From CAYNST01 sp964546435 (lineage in GTDB: Bacteria; Pseudomonadota; Gammaproteobacteria; Pseudomonadales; Cellvibrionaceae), in contig CAZJKJ010000008.1 in assembly GCA_964546435.1 (NCBI GenBank), forward strand, positions 15,572 through 79,571: a DNA stretch of 64,000 nucleotides, written 5' to 3'. This document shows positions 33,145 to 41,047 of this stretch, piece by piece. The notes under the pieces were generated by a model. That model did no database searches. It was given only the letters and a program-made list of their open reading frames with translations, and was not told the DNA's origin. Both the position numbers and the translations under genes were made by a program. Every line of letters begins with the position of its first letter. Positions within the stretch are counted from its first letter, which is position 1.

Positions 33145-36090
33145 ATGAATTTACGTTATGCAAAAACTGGCTGTGCCTTGGCGCTGCTCACCGGCTTGTA
33201 TGCCGGAGGCGCGGCAGCGAAAGCCAACAACAGCCAAGACCTCGTCAAGTCGCTGTTTAACAGTTACAAAAAGCAGCAGGTCACGTCGGTGGCAGAAGCG
33301 GCCCGCAAGAGCCGACGCCTGGCAGGTACGGCGATCAGCTCGGGGCCGCTTTTCAGTGACGAGGGTTATCAGACGGTATTGAACGCCGAATACGACTACG
33401 TCACGCCGGAGAACGAGGGCAAGTGGGAATCATTGCAACCAGGCGGTTCATCGGTCTGGGAATTTGCAACGCATGACGCGATGTTCGAGTACGCCGAAGA
33501 CAACGACAAGGTATTCCGCGGCCACACTCTCGTATGGCACAGCCAGGCACCCAGCTTTATCACCGAAGAGCTTTCGGCCACTGAAGTAAGTTCTATGCTG
33601 AACGCGCATGTCACCAAGACGGTGAAACATTACGCCGGCGATCTTTTCGCGTGGGACGTGGTGAACGAAGCCATCGAAGAAGATGGTTCCTACCGGAACT
33701 CGATCTTCTACAAAAAGCTCGGGCCGCAATATATAGCGGACGCATTCCGGCTGGTGCGGTCGCTGGATCCAAAATCAAAGCTCTATTACAACGATTACAA
33801 CATCGCCGGCATCAACGCCAAATCGAACGGCGTGTACAACATGCTCAAAGGCTTGAAAGCTGCAGGCGTGCCCATTGACGGCATCGGCTTCCAGATGCAC
33901 CTGTCAGTTGACAATGCCCCCGGCTTTGATGAAATCCGCGCGAACTTCAAGCGGTTTGCCGATTTGGGGCTGGATATCAATATCAGCGAACTGGATGTGA
34001 GGGTTGCCAGCCTGCCCTGGGATCAGGCCACTAAAATGGCAATCCAGAAGCAGATTTACCAGCGCATTATCAGCGCCTGTATGCATGTGCAGAAATGCGA
34101 ATCCGTCACCACTTGGGGATTCACCGACATGTATTCCTGGGTCGATGCAACCTATGGCGCCGACGATCCGCTGCCCTTCGATGACCAATTTCAGAAAAAG
34201 CCTGCCTATTTCGGCCTGATCGACGGCCTGATGGCGTTACCGCCCGACGCGCCGGACGCCAACCCCAACATGATCGCCAACGGCAACGTGGAAGCCGGTC
34301 TTGAAGGGTGGTCCAATTGGGGTGGAGAACTGCAACGGGTCCACAAAATCTCCCATAACGGCGAGAGCTCCCTGAAAGTCACCAGCCGCACAGCCCGCTG
34401 GAACGGTCCGATCTACGATCTGCTGGGGGTGATGCAGGCCCGTCAGACTTACAACGTTGAGGCCTGGGCGGCAATACGCGGCAGCAAGCAGGACAACATG
34501 GCGTTGAACGCGCACTACCGGTGTGCAGGCAGTGCCGATCAGTATGTCCAGCTGGCTCAGGTGACCGCGAAAGAACTCAAGTGGACCCGGCTGGCCGGTA
34601 CGCTCACGCTGCCGGAATGTACGCTGGAGGCAGCAGCGATTTACCTGGACGGACCCGCACCTAAGGTCGAGCTGCTGGCGGACGCGGTCAGTGCCCGGCC
34701 GCTGACCCTGATACCGGATGCTACCGGGTTGGGGCCTAATATTGTCTCCAACGCGGACTTCGAACTGGATGAATTCGGCTGGTTTGGTTTTGGCGATGCA
34801 CAGGTCTCCGCATCTGCGGCTCAGGCCAACACCGGCAGCCAGAGCGGCTACGTCAGTGCCCGCACGGCATCCTGGCAGGGGCCGGCGACCAGTCTGCTTC
34901 TTGAAGCAGAACCCGGTACCGAATATCAGATATTGGCGTGGGTGCGGATGGCAAGTGGCCGCAGTCAGATTAACGCCACCGTTAAAGCCGTGTGCCCGGC
35001 AGGCGAACAGTATCTGAGCGTCGGCAGCGCCCAGGCCAGTGCAACCGGCTGGCGCACCATCAGTGGTAAGGTCGCGATTCCCGATTGCCCATTGAATGAA
35101 CTGACCCTGTATTTTGAAGGTCCTGATGCCGGCGCGAGCTTTTTTATGGATGACGTCTATGTCCGTCAGGTTCTTGCGACTTCAGAGCCCAACCTGATCG
35201 CCAGTGCGGACTTTGAAAATGGTGTCGGCGACTGGACCGCATGGGGTGGCGCCTCCCTGGTTTCCTCGACCACTCACGCCCATACCGGCATGCGCAGTGC
35301 GGTGCTTACCAACCGCAGCGGTTCATGGCAAGGTCCGGTATTGAACATCCTCAACAAGGTTGTCCCGGGTGCTACCTATGACATCACTGGCTGGGGCCGG
35401 ATCGCGGGTGCTGCGGCAGACAACCTGTTCATTACCGTCAAGACGGTATGTGCCGACGGCGCGGAAAATTATCTTCAGGCCGATGCGATCACCGCGACCG
35501 ACAGCGAGTGGCAGCAGCTCCAAGGCAGCGTCACGCTGCCGGCCTGCGCGCTCACCGAAGTGTCTCTGTACTTTGACGGCCCCAACGCCGGGGTGGATGT
35601 GTACCTTGATGATGTGATCGTGGTCGGCGAAGTCAATGACGGGCCGGTCAATCTGGTGACAAATCCCGGCTTCGAAAGCGGGCTGACCGGGTGGACTGCC
35701 TGGGGTGGCGCGCTTTCGTTGAGCAGCGATGCCTACGCCGGTGTCCAAAGTGTCTATCATTCCAACCGCACCGGTAACTGGCAGGGCCCGGTCTATAATC
35801 TGCTGCCCGTGGTTGCAGGCGGGTCAACCTATGACATTCAGGCCTTCAGCAAAATTACGGGTGCGGCTTCGGCTGACCTCAGCGTCACGGTCAAAACCGT
35901 CTGCGTCGATGGCTCCAGCGCATACAACTGGGCGGGTGGCAACACGGTGAACAGTACTGCCTGGACCGAAGTGGTCGGCAGCCTGACTTTGCCGAGCTGT
36001 GAGCTGACCGAAGTGTCGCTGTATTTTGACGGACCGGCTGATCCGGTGGGCATTTTGCTGGATGAAGTCAGCGTAATCGCCGCGCCCTAA
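33145..36090 (+). CDS. GH10 endo-1,4-beta-xylanase with four C-terminal carbohydrate-binding modules
   Basis: 981 residues. A signal peptide (GCALALLTGLYAGGAAAKA) is followed by a GH10 barrel, about 40-365. HTLVWHSQAPSF is present, the acid/base is E175 in WDVVNEAIEE and the nucleophile E282 in INISELDVRV. It cleaves xylan chains internally outside the cell. Then four similar modules of about 150 residues start near 373, 531, 682 and 834. Each opens with N-x-I/V-x-N-x-(D/N)-(F/V)E and GW, contains a (R/G)xWxGP loop and ends in a DGPxxxV-type strand, as in CBM4/9/22-type modules. ATG 33145 has GGAG upstream. Confidence 0.92.
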   Translation: MNLRYAKTGCALALLTGLYAGGAAAKANNSQDLVKSLFNSYKKQQVTSVAEAARKSRRLAGTAISSGPLFSDEGYQTVLNAEYDYVTPENEGKWESLQPGGSSVWEFATHDAMFEYAEDNDKVFRGHTLVWHSQAPSFITEELSATEVSSMLNAHVTKTVKHYAGDLFAWDVVNEAIEEDGSYRNSIFYKKLGPQYIADAFRLVRSLDPKSKLYYNDYNIAGINAKSNGVYNMLKGLKAAGVPIDGIGFQMHLSVDNAPGFDEIRANFKRFADLGLDINISELDVRVASLPWDQATKMAIQKQIYQRIISACMHVQKCESVTTWGFTDMYSWVDATYGADDPLPFDDQFQKKPAYFGLIDGLMALPPDAPDANPNMIANGNVEAGLEGWSNWGGELQRVHKISHNGESSLKVTSRTARWNGPIYDLLGVMQARQTYNVEAWAAIRGSKQDNMALNAHYRCAGSADQYVQLAQVTAKELKWTRLAGTLTLPECTLEAAAIYLDGPAPKVELLADAVSARPLTLIPDATGLGPNIVSNADFELDEFGWFGFGDAQVSASAAQANTGSQSGYVSARTASWQGPATSLLLEAEPGTEYQILAWVRMASGRSQINATVKAVCPAGEQYLSVGSAQASATGWRTISGKVAIPDCPLNELTLYFEGPDAGASFFMDDVYVRQVLATSEPNLIASADFENGVGDWTAWGGASLVSSTTHAHTGMRSAVLTNRSGSWQGPVLNILNKVVPGATYDITGWGRIAGAAADNLFITVKTVCADGAENYLQADAITATDSEWQQLQGSVTLPACALTEVSLYFDGPNAGVDVYLDDVIVVGEVNDGPVNLVTNPGFESGLTGWTAWGGALSLSSDAYAGVQSVYHSNRTGNWQGPVYNLLPVVAGGSTYDIQAFSKITGAASADLSVTVKTVCVDGSSAYNWAGGNTVNSTAWTEVVGSLTLPSCELTEVSLYFDGPADPVGILLDEVSVIAAP

Positions 36091-36102
36091 GGTCTTCTCA
36101 AA

Positions 36103-36126
36103 CTCCCGCGGTGCATGCCGCGGGAG
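36103..36126 (+). terminator. GC-rich hairpin after the xylanase gene
   Basis: CTCCCGCGG (36103-36111) pairs with CCGCGGGAG (36118-36126), 13 bp past the stop. No clear T tract follows, so it may protect the mRNA rather than terminate it. Further on, a 14-bp direct repeat CTCCTGTGCTTTGA occurs at 36151 and 36186; the rest of the 36127-36397 spacer shows nothing else. Confidence 0.6.
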
Positions 36127-36397
36127 TGCTCCACTCCCGCATTTCAATCGCTCCTGTGCTTTGAGCTTGTGCTTTTTTGCAACTTCTCCTGTGCTTTGAA
36201 TTTCCTGAATGCGGCCCGGTGTTTAACGGGTGAACCTCGTTGAGCTGTCCGCGGGCGGGCGTCCCGTTGCCGGATTCGCCAAGACCGGGGCAGCTGGATA
36301 CAATGCGCAATCCTCAACCGGAGTCCGATTGTTCCGAGCGGAAACAAGCCGTAGTGGGCGGGGCGCCAATATAATAATTTGAATTAGGACCAGCATA

Positions 36398-38965
36398 GTG
36401 ATCTTGAAAAAGACTTCTCTGTCCAGCCTCCAATGGCTCGGTATCGGCTTATTGATTTCCTCATGTGCCACTCACGACACGGCTCGCAACGCAACAGAAA
36501 AACGCGCGCCTAAAATCTGGCCGCAGATGGAGTCCGCTTTTGATCCGTCGGAAACCGCCGCCATCAACGTCAAGGTGGATGCCTTGCTGGCGCAGATGTC
36601 ACTGACCGAAAAAGTCGGCCAGATGGTGCAGGGGGAAATGAGCCGCACGACACCGGAAGACGTCAGGAAATACCGGCTCGGGTCGGTGCTCACGGGCGGC
36701 GGCGGGCTCCTGAACAATGACAAGAACGCGACGGCCGAAGCCTGGGTCGACGCCCTGGATGAATATTACAACGCCGCGAAGGACACCTCCCACGGCGGCC
36801 TCGCCATCCCGATTATCTGGGGCATCGATGCGGTTCACGGACACAACAAGATCAAGGGCGCGACGACCTTCCCCCACCATGTGGGGCTGGGCGCAACCGG
36901 CAATGCGGAACTGGTGGAAAAGATCGCCGCAGTGACGGCCCTGCAGGTGCTGGCAACCGGCATGGACTGGACTTTCGCGCCATCCCTCTCGGTGGTGCGG
37001 GATGATCGCTGGGGTCGCAGCTATGAAGGTTTCTCCGAGGATCCCCAGCTGGTGTCCAGTTTGGGGGCGGCGGCAGTACGGGGGTTTCAGGGAAGTCTTG
37101 CCGGCGGCACTTTTATGGGACCGGATCGCATCATGGCCACCGCCAAGCACTACATTGCCGACGGCGGGACGGAAAACGGCATTGACCGGGGCAACAATCG
37201 CTCCAGCGAAGAGGAGCTGATCCGCCTGCATGCCGCACCTTATTTTGCCGCCCTGCGAGAGGGTGTGCTGAGCGTCATGGTGTCCCACAGCAGCTGGCAG
37301 GGGACCCGGATGCATGGCGAAAAATACCTGATCCGCGACATTCTCAAGGGGCGTCTCGGGTTCGACGGGTTTGTGGTGGGAGACTGGAACTCCCACGGCC
37401 TGGTGGAAGGTTGCACCAACACCCATTGCCCTGCGGCGATCAATGCGGGCGTTGACATGCTGATGGTGCCCTACGACTGGAAAGAGTTCATCGACAACAC
37501 GGTTGCGGACGTGGAGCAGGGGCGGATTCCACTGGCCCGCATCGACGATGCGGTGCGCCGGATTCTGCGGTCCAAGTTCCGGGCCGGCATCATGGATTCG
37601 GACAAACCCTCGGCGCGCCAGTTTGCCAACCGCGCCGATCTGCTCGCCTCCGATGCCCACCGCCAGCTTGCCCGGCAGGCCGTGCGTGAATCCCTGGTAC
37701 TTCTCAAGAACAACGACAACCTCCTGCCCCTCAACCCCAGACTACGGGTGCTGGTGACCGGAGAGGGTGCGGACAATATCGCCATGCAAAATGGCGGCTG
37801 GACCATTTCCTGGCAGGGCACCGATAACACCAACGCGGATTTCCCGAAGGGCACGTCCATATTGCAGGCGATCCGGACAGTCGTGGAAGCGGCGGGCGGT
37901 CAGGTCGAGTACGCGCCGGATGGTAAATTCCGCACCCAGCCGGATGTGGCGATTGCTGTTTACGGCGAGGCGCCCTATGCCGAATGGCAGGGTGACCGGC
38001 GTCATGTCGGCTATCAACTGCAGGAGCAGACGGATGCAAAAATCCTTGCCACGCTGCAGCAACAGGGAATCAAAACCGTTTCGGTCTTCATGTCGGGTCG
38101 GCCGCTGTGGGTCAATCCCGAATTGAATGCTTCGGACGCATTTGTCGCGGCCTGGCTGCCCGGTACTGAGGGTGCCGGTGTAACAGACCTGCTGTTCAAG
38201 GATCGTGATGGCAATATGCCATTCAGCTTCACCGGCAAGCTGGCTTATTCCTGGCCGGCGGAGCCAGGCCAGACAGCGGTCAACGCTGGCGACAAGGACT
38301 ACGCACCGCTATTCCCCTTCGGCTACGGCCTGACCTATGGCGACACGGTCCAGGTCAGTACTCTGGATACCACTTACCAGCTGGATGAGAGTCAGCAGGA
38401 CTTGCTGGAGATCATCTACGATGGCCAGGTTCAGGAGCCCTGGGGGATGTACATCTTCTCATCCGATCAGAAGTTGATCCGGTACCACTCGGGTGTTCTG
38501 GAATCGGGACCGCTGATCGTGTCAGAAGCCGACAAGGAGACCCAGGGTGATGCCGTGAGGGCGAAATGGGAGGAGGGTGACGATCAGACGCATCTGATTC
38601 TGGCTATCATTAATTCTTCGCGTAACATCGCCGGAATCGTCGAGGAAAACGGCGCCCTGTCCTTCGACATCCGCCCTCACACTCGTGCGACCGGAACGGT
38701 ATCCGTGGGTATGGGGTGTGGCGGCGGCTCGTGTTCGCCCCCCAAGGTGGGCCGCGTGGATATGACAACGCTGATCAATACGTCGCCCCTTAATGAATGG
38801 AACCGCCAGTCCATTTCGCTGAAATGCTTCGCGGACCAGTCCGTTGCGTTTGAAGAGATATCGGTGGGCTTTGCTATGACCGCCACCGGCGACGTGGAGC
38901 TGGATCTGGCGAATGTTGCAGTCGAGCCCGGTCTGGGCGACAAGGCCGGCATTCAGTGTCAGTAA
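36398..38965 (+). CDS. GH3 beta-glucosidase/xylosidase-like lipoprotein
   Basis: 855 residues. A lipobox (GLLISSC) predicts anchoring to a membrane. The GH3 N-terminal domain has GIDAVHGHN, FAPSLSVVRDDRWGRSYEGFSEDP and AKHYIADGGTENGIDRG, with nucleophile D329 in GFVVGDWNSHG. The (alpha/beta)6 domain follows (RESLVLLKNNDNLLPL). A C-terminal beta region from about 660 includes the GYGLTYGD turn. The size and the extra C-terminal domain are like the marine exo-glucan hydrolases ExoP and CelD-type cellodextrinases, so beta-glucan or xylo-oligomers are both possible. It is downstream of the xylanase and upstream of the reductase. Confidence 0.9.
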   Translation: MILKKTSLSSLQWLGIGLLISSCATHDTARNATEKRAPKIWPQMESAFDPSETAAINVKVDALLAQMSLTEKVGQMVQGEMSRTTPEDVRKYRLGSVLTGGGGLLNNDKNATAEAWVDALDEYYNAAKDTSHGGLAIPIIWGIDAVHGHNKIKGATTFPHHVGLGATGNAELVEKIAAVTALQVLATGMDWTFAPSLSVVRDDRWGRSYEGFSEDPQLVSSLGAAAVRGFQGSLAGGTFMGPDRIMATAKHYIADGGTENGIDRGNNRSSEEELIRLHAAPYFAALREGVLSVMVSHSSWQGTRMHGEKYLIRDILKGRLGFDGFVVGDWNSHGLVEGCTNTHCPAAINAGVDMLMVPYDWKEFIDNTVADVEQGRIPLARIDDAVRRILRSKFRAGIMDSDKPSARQFANRADLLASDAHRQLARQAVRESLVLLKNNDNLLPLNPRLRVLVTGEGADNIAMQNGGWTISWQGTDNTNADFPKGTSILQAIRTVVEAAGGQVEYAPDGKFRTQPDVAIAVYGEAPYAEWQGDRRHVGYQLQEQTDAKILATLQQQGIKTVSVFMSGRPLWVNPELNASDAFVAAWLPGTEGAGVTDLLFKDRDGNMPFSFTGKLAYSWPAEPGQTAVNAGDKDYAPLFPFGYGLTYGDTVQVSTLDTTYQLDESQQDLLEIIYDGQVQEPWGMYIFSSDQKLIRYHSGVLESGPLIVSEADKETQGDAVRAKWEEGDDQTHLILAIINSSRNIAGIVEENGALSFDIRPHTRATGTVSVGMGCGGGSCSPPKVGRVDMTTLINTSPLNEWNRQSISLKCFADQSVAFEEISVGFAMTATGDVELDLANVAVEPGLGDKAGIQCQ

Positions 38966-39029
38966 AACGGGACGTGGCGCTGTCGATTGTGGCGCGCCGG
39001 TGGCCAATTTCCAATTAAGGGGTAAACAA

Positions 39030-40007
39030 ATGCAACAGCGTACACTCGGCAAAACAGGCCTGAGGATCAGTGAAGTCGGTCTCGGCTGCTGGCAGTTCGG
39101 CGGCGATTTCGGACCGGTCACGGAAACCGCCGTGGCAGATATCATCAATACGGCGATGACGTCAGCGATCGACTTTTTCGATACGGCGGACGTCTACGGC
39201 GCGGGCCGCAGCGAGCGTCTGCTGGGTGCCCACCTGCAGCACCATCGGGAAATCCGGATCGCCACCAAATACGGCCGTGGCCCCGATACCTGGCCGGACA
39301 AGTACTCCCTGGTGAACCTGCGCGATGCCATTCGGCGGGCACAGGACCGGCTGCAGCGAGACCGGATCGATCTGTTGCAGCTGCACTGCGTGCCCAGGGA
39401 TCTGCTGGTGCGGGGTGAGGTGTTCGACTGGCTGCGCACGGTGCAGCAGGAGCAGCATATCGACCATTTCGGCGCGAGCGTGGAAACCGTCGAAGAAGCG
39501 TTGATCTGCACAGAGCAGGATGACCTGGCCACCTTGCAGGTCATCTTCAACATTTTCCGACAAAAAATGATCCAGGAGCTTTTTCCGGTTGCTCAGCAAA
39601 AGAACATTGGCATCATCGTGCGTTTGCCCCTGGCCAGCGGGCTGTTGAGCGGCAAGTTCCAAAAGGACACCCAGTTCAGCGAGCGCGATCACCGCCGCTA
39701 TAACCGCAATGGTGAGGCGTTCAACGTGGGCGAAACCTTCGCCGGGCTGCCCTTCGAAAAAGGCGTCGACTTGACGGAAGAACTCAGGCAATGGCTGCCC
39801 CAGGGGCTAAGCATGGCGCAAATGGCAATGCGCTGGATACTTGACCATGATGCGGTGAGTACCGTCATCGCGGGGGCGAGCTCCACTGATCAGGTAAAAA
39901 TGAACGCCTCTGCCAGTGAACTGGAGCCGCTGGGTGAAGATTTTCACCAGCAATTGGCACAGTTTTATCAGAACCGGGTGAAAGCGCATATCCGCGGTCC
40001 CTACTGA
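39030..40007 (+). CDS. Aldo/keto reductase
   Basis: 325 residues; AAGGGG lies before ATG 39030, so the longer frame overlapping the GH3 gene is rejected. It has the AKR signature MQQRTLGKTGLRISEVGLGCWQFGG, catalytic DTADVYGAGRSE (Asp, Tyr), Lys in RIATKYGRG, His in LLQLHCVP, and the cofactor site STVIAGASSTDQV. It is an NADPH-type reductase of aldehydes or aldoses, likely cytoplasmic. It follows the GH3 gene by 64 bp, hinting at use of a sugar released by these hydrolases, for example aldose to alditol or removal of a furanic aldehyde (inference). Confidence 0.88.
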   Translation: MQQRTLGKTGLRISEVGLGCWQFGGDFGPVTETAVADIINTAMTSAIDFFDTADVYGAGRSERLLGAHLQHHREIRIATKYGRGPDTWPDKYSLVNLRDAIRRAQDRLQRDRIDLLQLHCVPRDLLVRGEVFDWLRTVQQEQHIDHFGASVETVEEALICTEQDDLATLQVIFNIFRQKMIQELFPVAQQKNIGIIVRLPLASGLLSGKFQKDTQFSERDHRRYNRNGEAFNVGETFAGLPFEKGVDLTEELRQWLPQGLSMAQMAMRWILDHDAVSTVIAGASSTDQVKMNASASELEPLGEDFHQQLAQFYQNRVKAHIRGPY

Positions 40008-40220
40008 CCGCCGCGTGTGGAATATTTCGCGATAAGAATCCGGGGGGCCGCGCGACCCCGTTATCAATAAACTGAAAATTTGAGATAGCGGTCACGCTTT
40101 CCGCGGAATAAAACGGGGCGGTTTGCGGTCTTATTCCAAGGAATGTGGTTGGACGCCGCAACCCAAGCAAATTAATAGCAGCGGGCGCGAGCCTGTTTTT
40201 TTCTACGGGCTATAGTAATC

Positions 40221-40253
40221 AAAGACGCACTGAAGTTTTAAAGACGCACTGAA
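40221..40253. repeat. 14-bp direct repeat pair
   Basis: AAAGACGCACTGAA occurs at 40221-40234 and 40240-40253, just after a TATAGT box (40211-40216). This is the start of a 1-kb stretch without convincing genes. Confidence 0.85.
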
Positions 40254-40254
40254 A

Positions 40255-40368
40255 TTAGCGAACACGCTCGAAGCGCAGTCGTAGTGCACCGGTTTTTGTG
40301 TTGCTGGACAGGTAGTCCGAATCCAGCGGGACATCCTCGAAGTTAGTGATCTCATCTCGGATCAGTTT
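40255..40368 (-). pseudogene. Possible C-terminal remnant of a protein gene (37 codons)
   Basis: A minus-strand frame from a TAG to TAA reads KLIRDEITNFEDVPLDSD and then YLSSNTKTGALRLRFERVR. It has no in-frame ATG/GTG start and no ribosome site. The composition looks like real protein, so it may be the tail of a deleted gene, but chance cannot be excluded at this length. Confidence 0.3.
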
Positions 40369-40372
40369 CTAT

Positions 40373-40399
40373 GCGGCTTCTTCGGAAGCCGCTTTTTTT
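40373..40399 (+). terminator. Strong intrinsic terminator with UUCG loop
   Basis: GCGGCTTC-TTCG-GAAGCCGC (40373-40392) is followed by seven T. On this strand it ends whatever is transcribed from the TATAGT box at 40211 or read through from the reductase gene. Confidence 0.9.
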
Positions 40400-40500
40400 C
40401 GCGCTTAAAAAACCGGTTATTCCAAACTAGGCCCGGATCTGACTTATCAAGAAATTATTGATAGGTCCACGGAGCTGTTATTTGTACAGGCTCAGCTATA

Positions 40501-40692
40501 GTTAAGTTAACCACTGCGACGGAACGAACAGGTGTGAGACAGGAAGCTCTGATGTCGCCCGCCGTCGCAGTGTCTGATTCAGGTTTTTGACGGATCGTCT
40601 CCAGAGGACGGTCGTCCCGGTAGCACCACCACACTGTTCAGTTGATCAGTGATTCTCCTCCGATTTTGGCCTCTTTTTGAGGCCTTTTTTTT
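40501..40692 (+). ncRNA. Candidate structured RNA, copy A, with own terminator
   Basis: A TATAGT box (40497-40502) is followed by CACTGCGACGG (40512-40522), which pairs perfectly with CCGTCGCAGTG (40562-40572): 11 bp closing a 39-base loop. Further 3' is a possible CACTG...CAGTG stem, then the terminator GGCCTC-TTTTT-GAGGCC with eight T (about 40667-40692). An inverted repeat TATCAA-N7-TTGATA lies upstream (40445-40463). Copy B at 40760 shares the promoter-side sequence GCTATAGTTA and the stem. No known RNA family was recognised. Confidence 0.5.
40667..40692 (+). terminator. Strong intrinsic terminator of RNA copy A
   Basis: GGCCTC and GAGGCC pair around a TTTTT loop, followed by a run of eight T. 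Confidence 0.9.
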
Positions 40693-40730
40693 GTGCACCA
40701 CAATTAATCCGATGAATGGTGGACAAAAGA

Positions 40731-40759
40731 ATTGATCCCCCGGGCAAGGGCGCTATAGT
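40731..40759 (+). promoter_or_regulatory. Sigma-70-like promoter of RNA copy B / GH3 leader
   Basis: TTGATC and TATAGT separated by 16 bases, directly upstream of RNA copy B. The same TATAGTTA context stands before copy A. Confidence 0.55.
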
Positions 40760-40874
40760 TATCGTTCCACTGCGGCGGACAAGTAGAGTTGTGAGCTGTC
40801 ATGCTGTCTGCTCGAAGTCGCCTATTTCCCGTCGCAGTGTCTACTCTTCCGAATACACCTCCTTTTTTATCCCG
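40760..40874 (+). ncRNA. Candidate structured RNA, copy B, upstream of a GH3 gene
   Basis: It shares with copy A GCTATAGTTA, the CACTGCGGCGG arm (40768-40778), a following GGA, GTGAG, and the CCGTCGCAGTG arm (40829-40839). The single A-to-G change in the 5' arm keeps pairing as G-U, which argues for an RNA stem rather than a protein-binding DNA site. The loop is 50 bases. A T run lies at about 40864-40869 without a clear second hairpin, so transcription may continue to the GH3 ATG at 41048 as a leader. Confidence 0.45.
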
Positions 40875-41047
40875 CGTGCCGACGCGTTCCTGCTGGTTTA
40901 TGGTTTCCGGCGGGCGTGACGTATTCCGTCCGGCATTACGTACACCGATTGTTGTTGCGCAGCCGTTGATGGCGATCATGTGATGACTTCGATTTGCAGA
41001 GCAGCTCCTTTACAATGCCGGCTCGCCGCCTCATTGCCGGAGCTTTC

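Noticed and set aside
36599..37660. 353-codon minus-strand frame opposite the first GH3 gene
   Set aside because: Shadow of the GH3 coding frame.
40704..40979. 91-codon minus-strand frame across the RNA element
   Set aside because: No ribosome site and no conserved features; it covers the structured repeat and its promoter.
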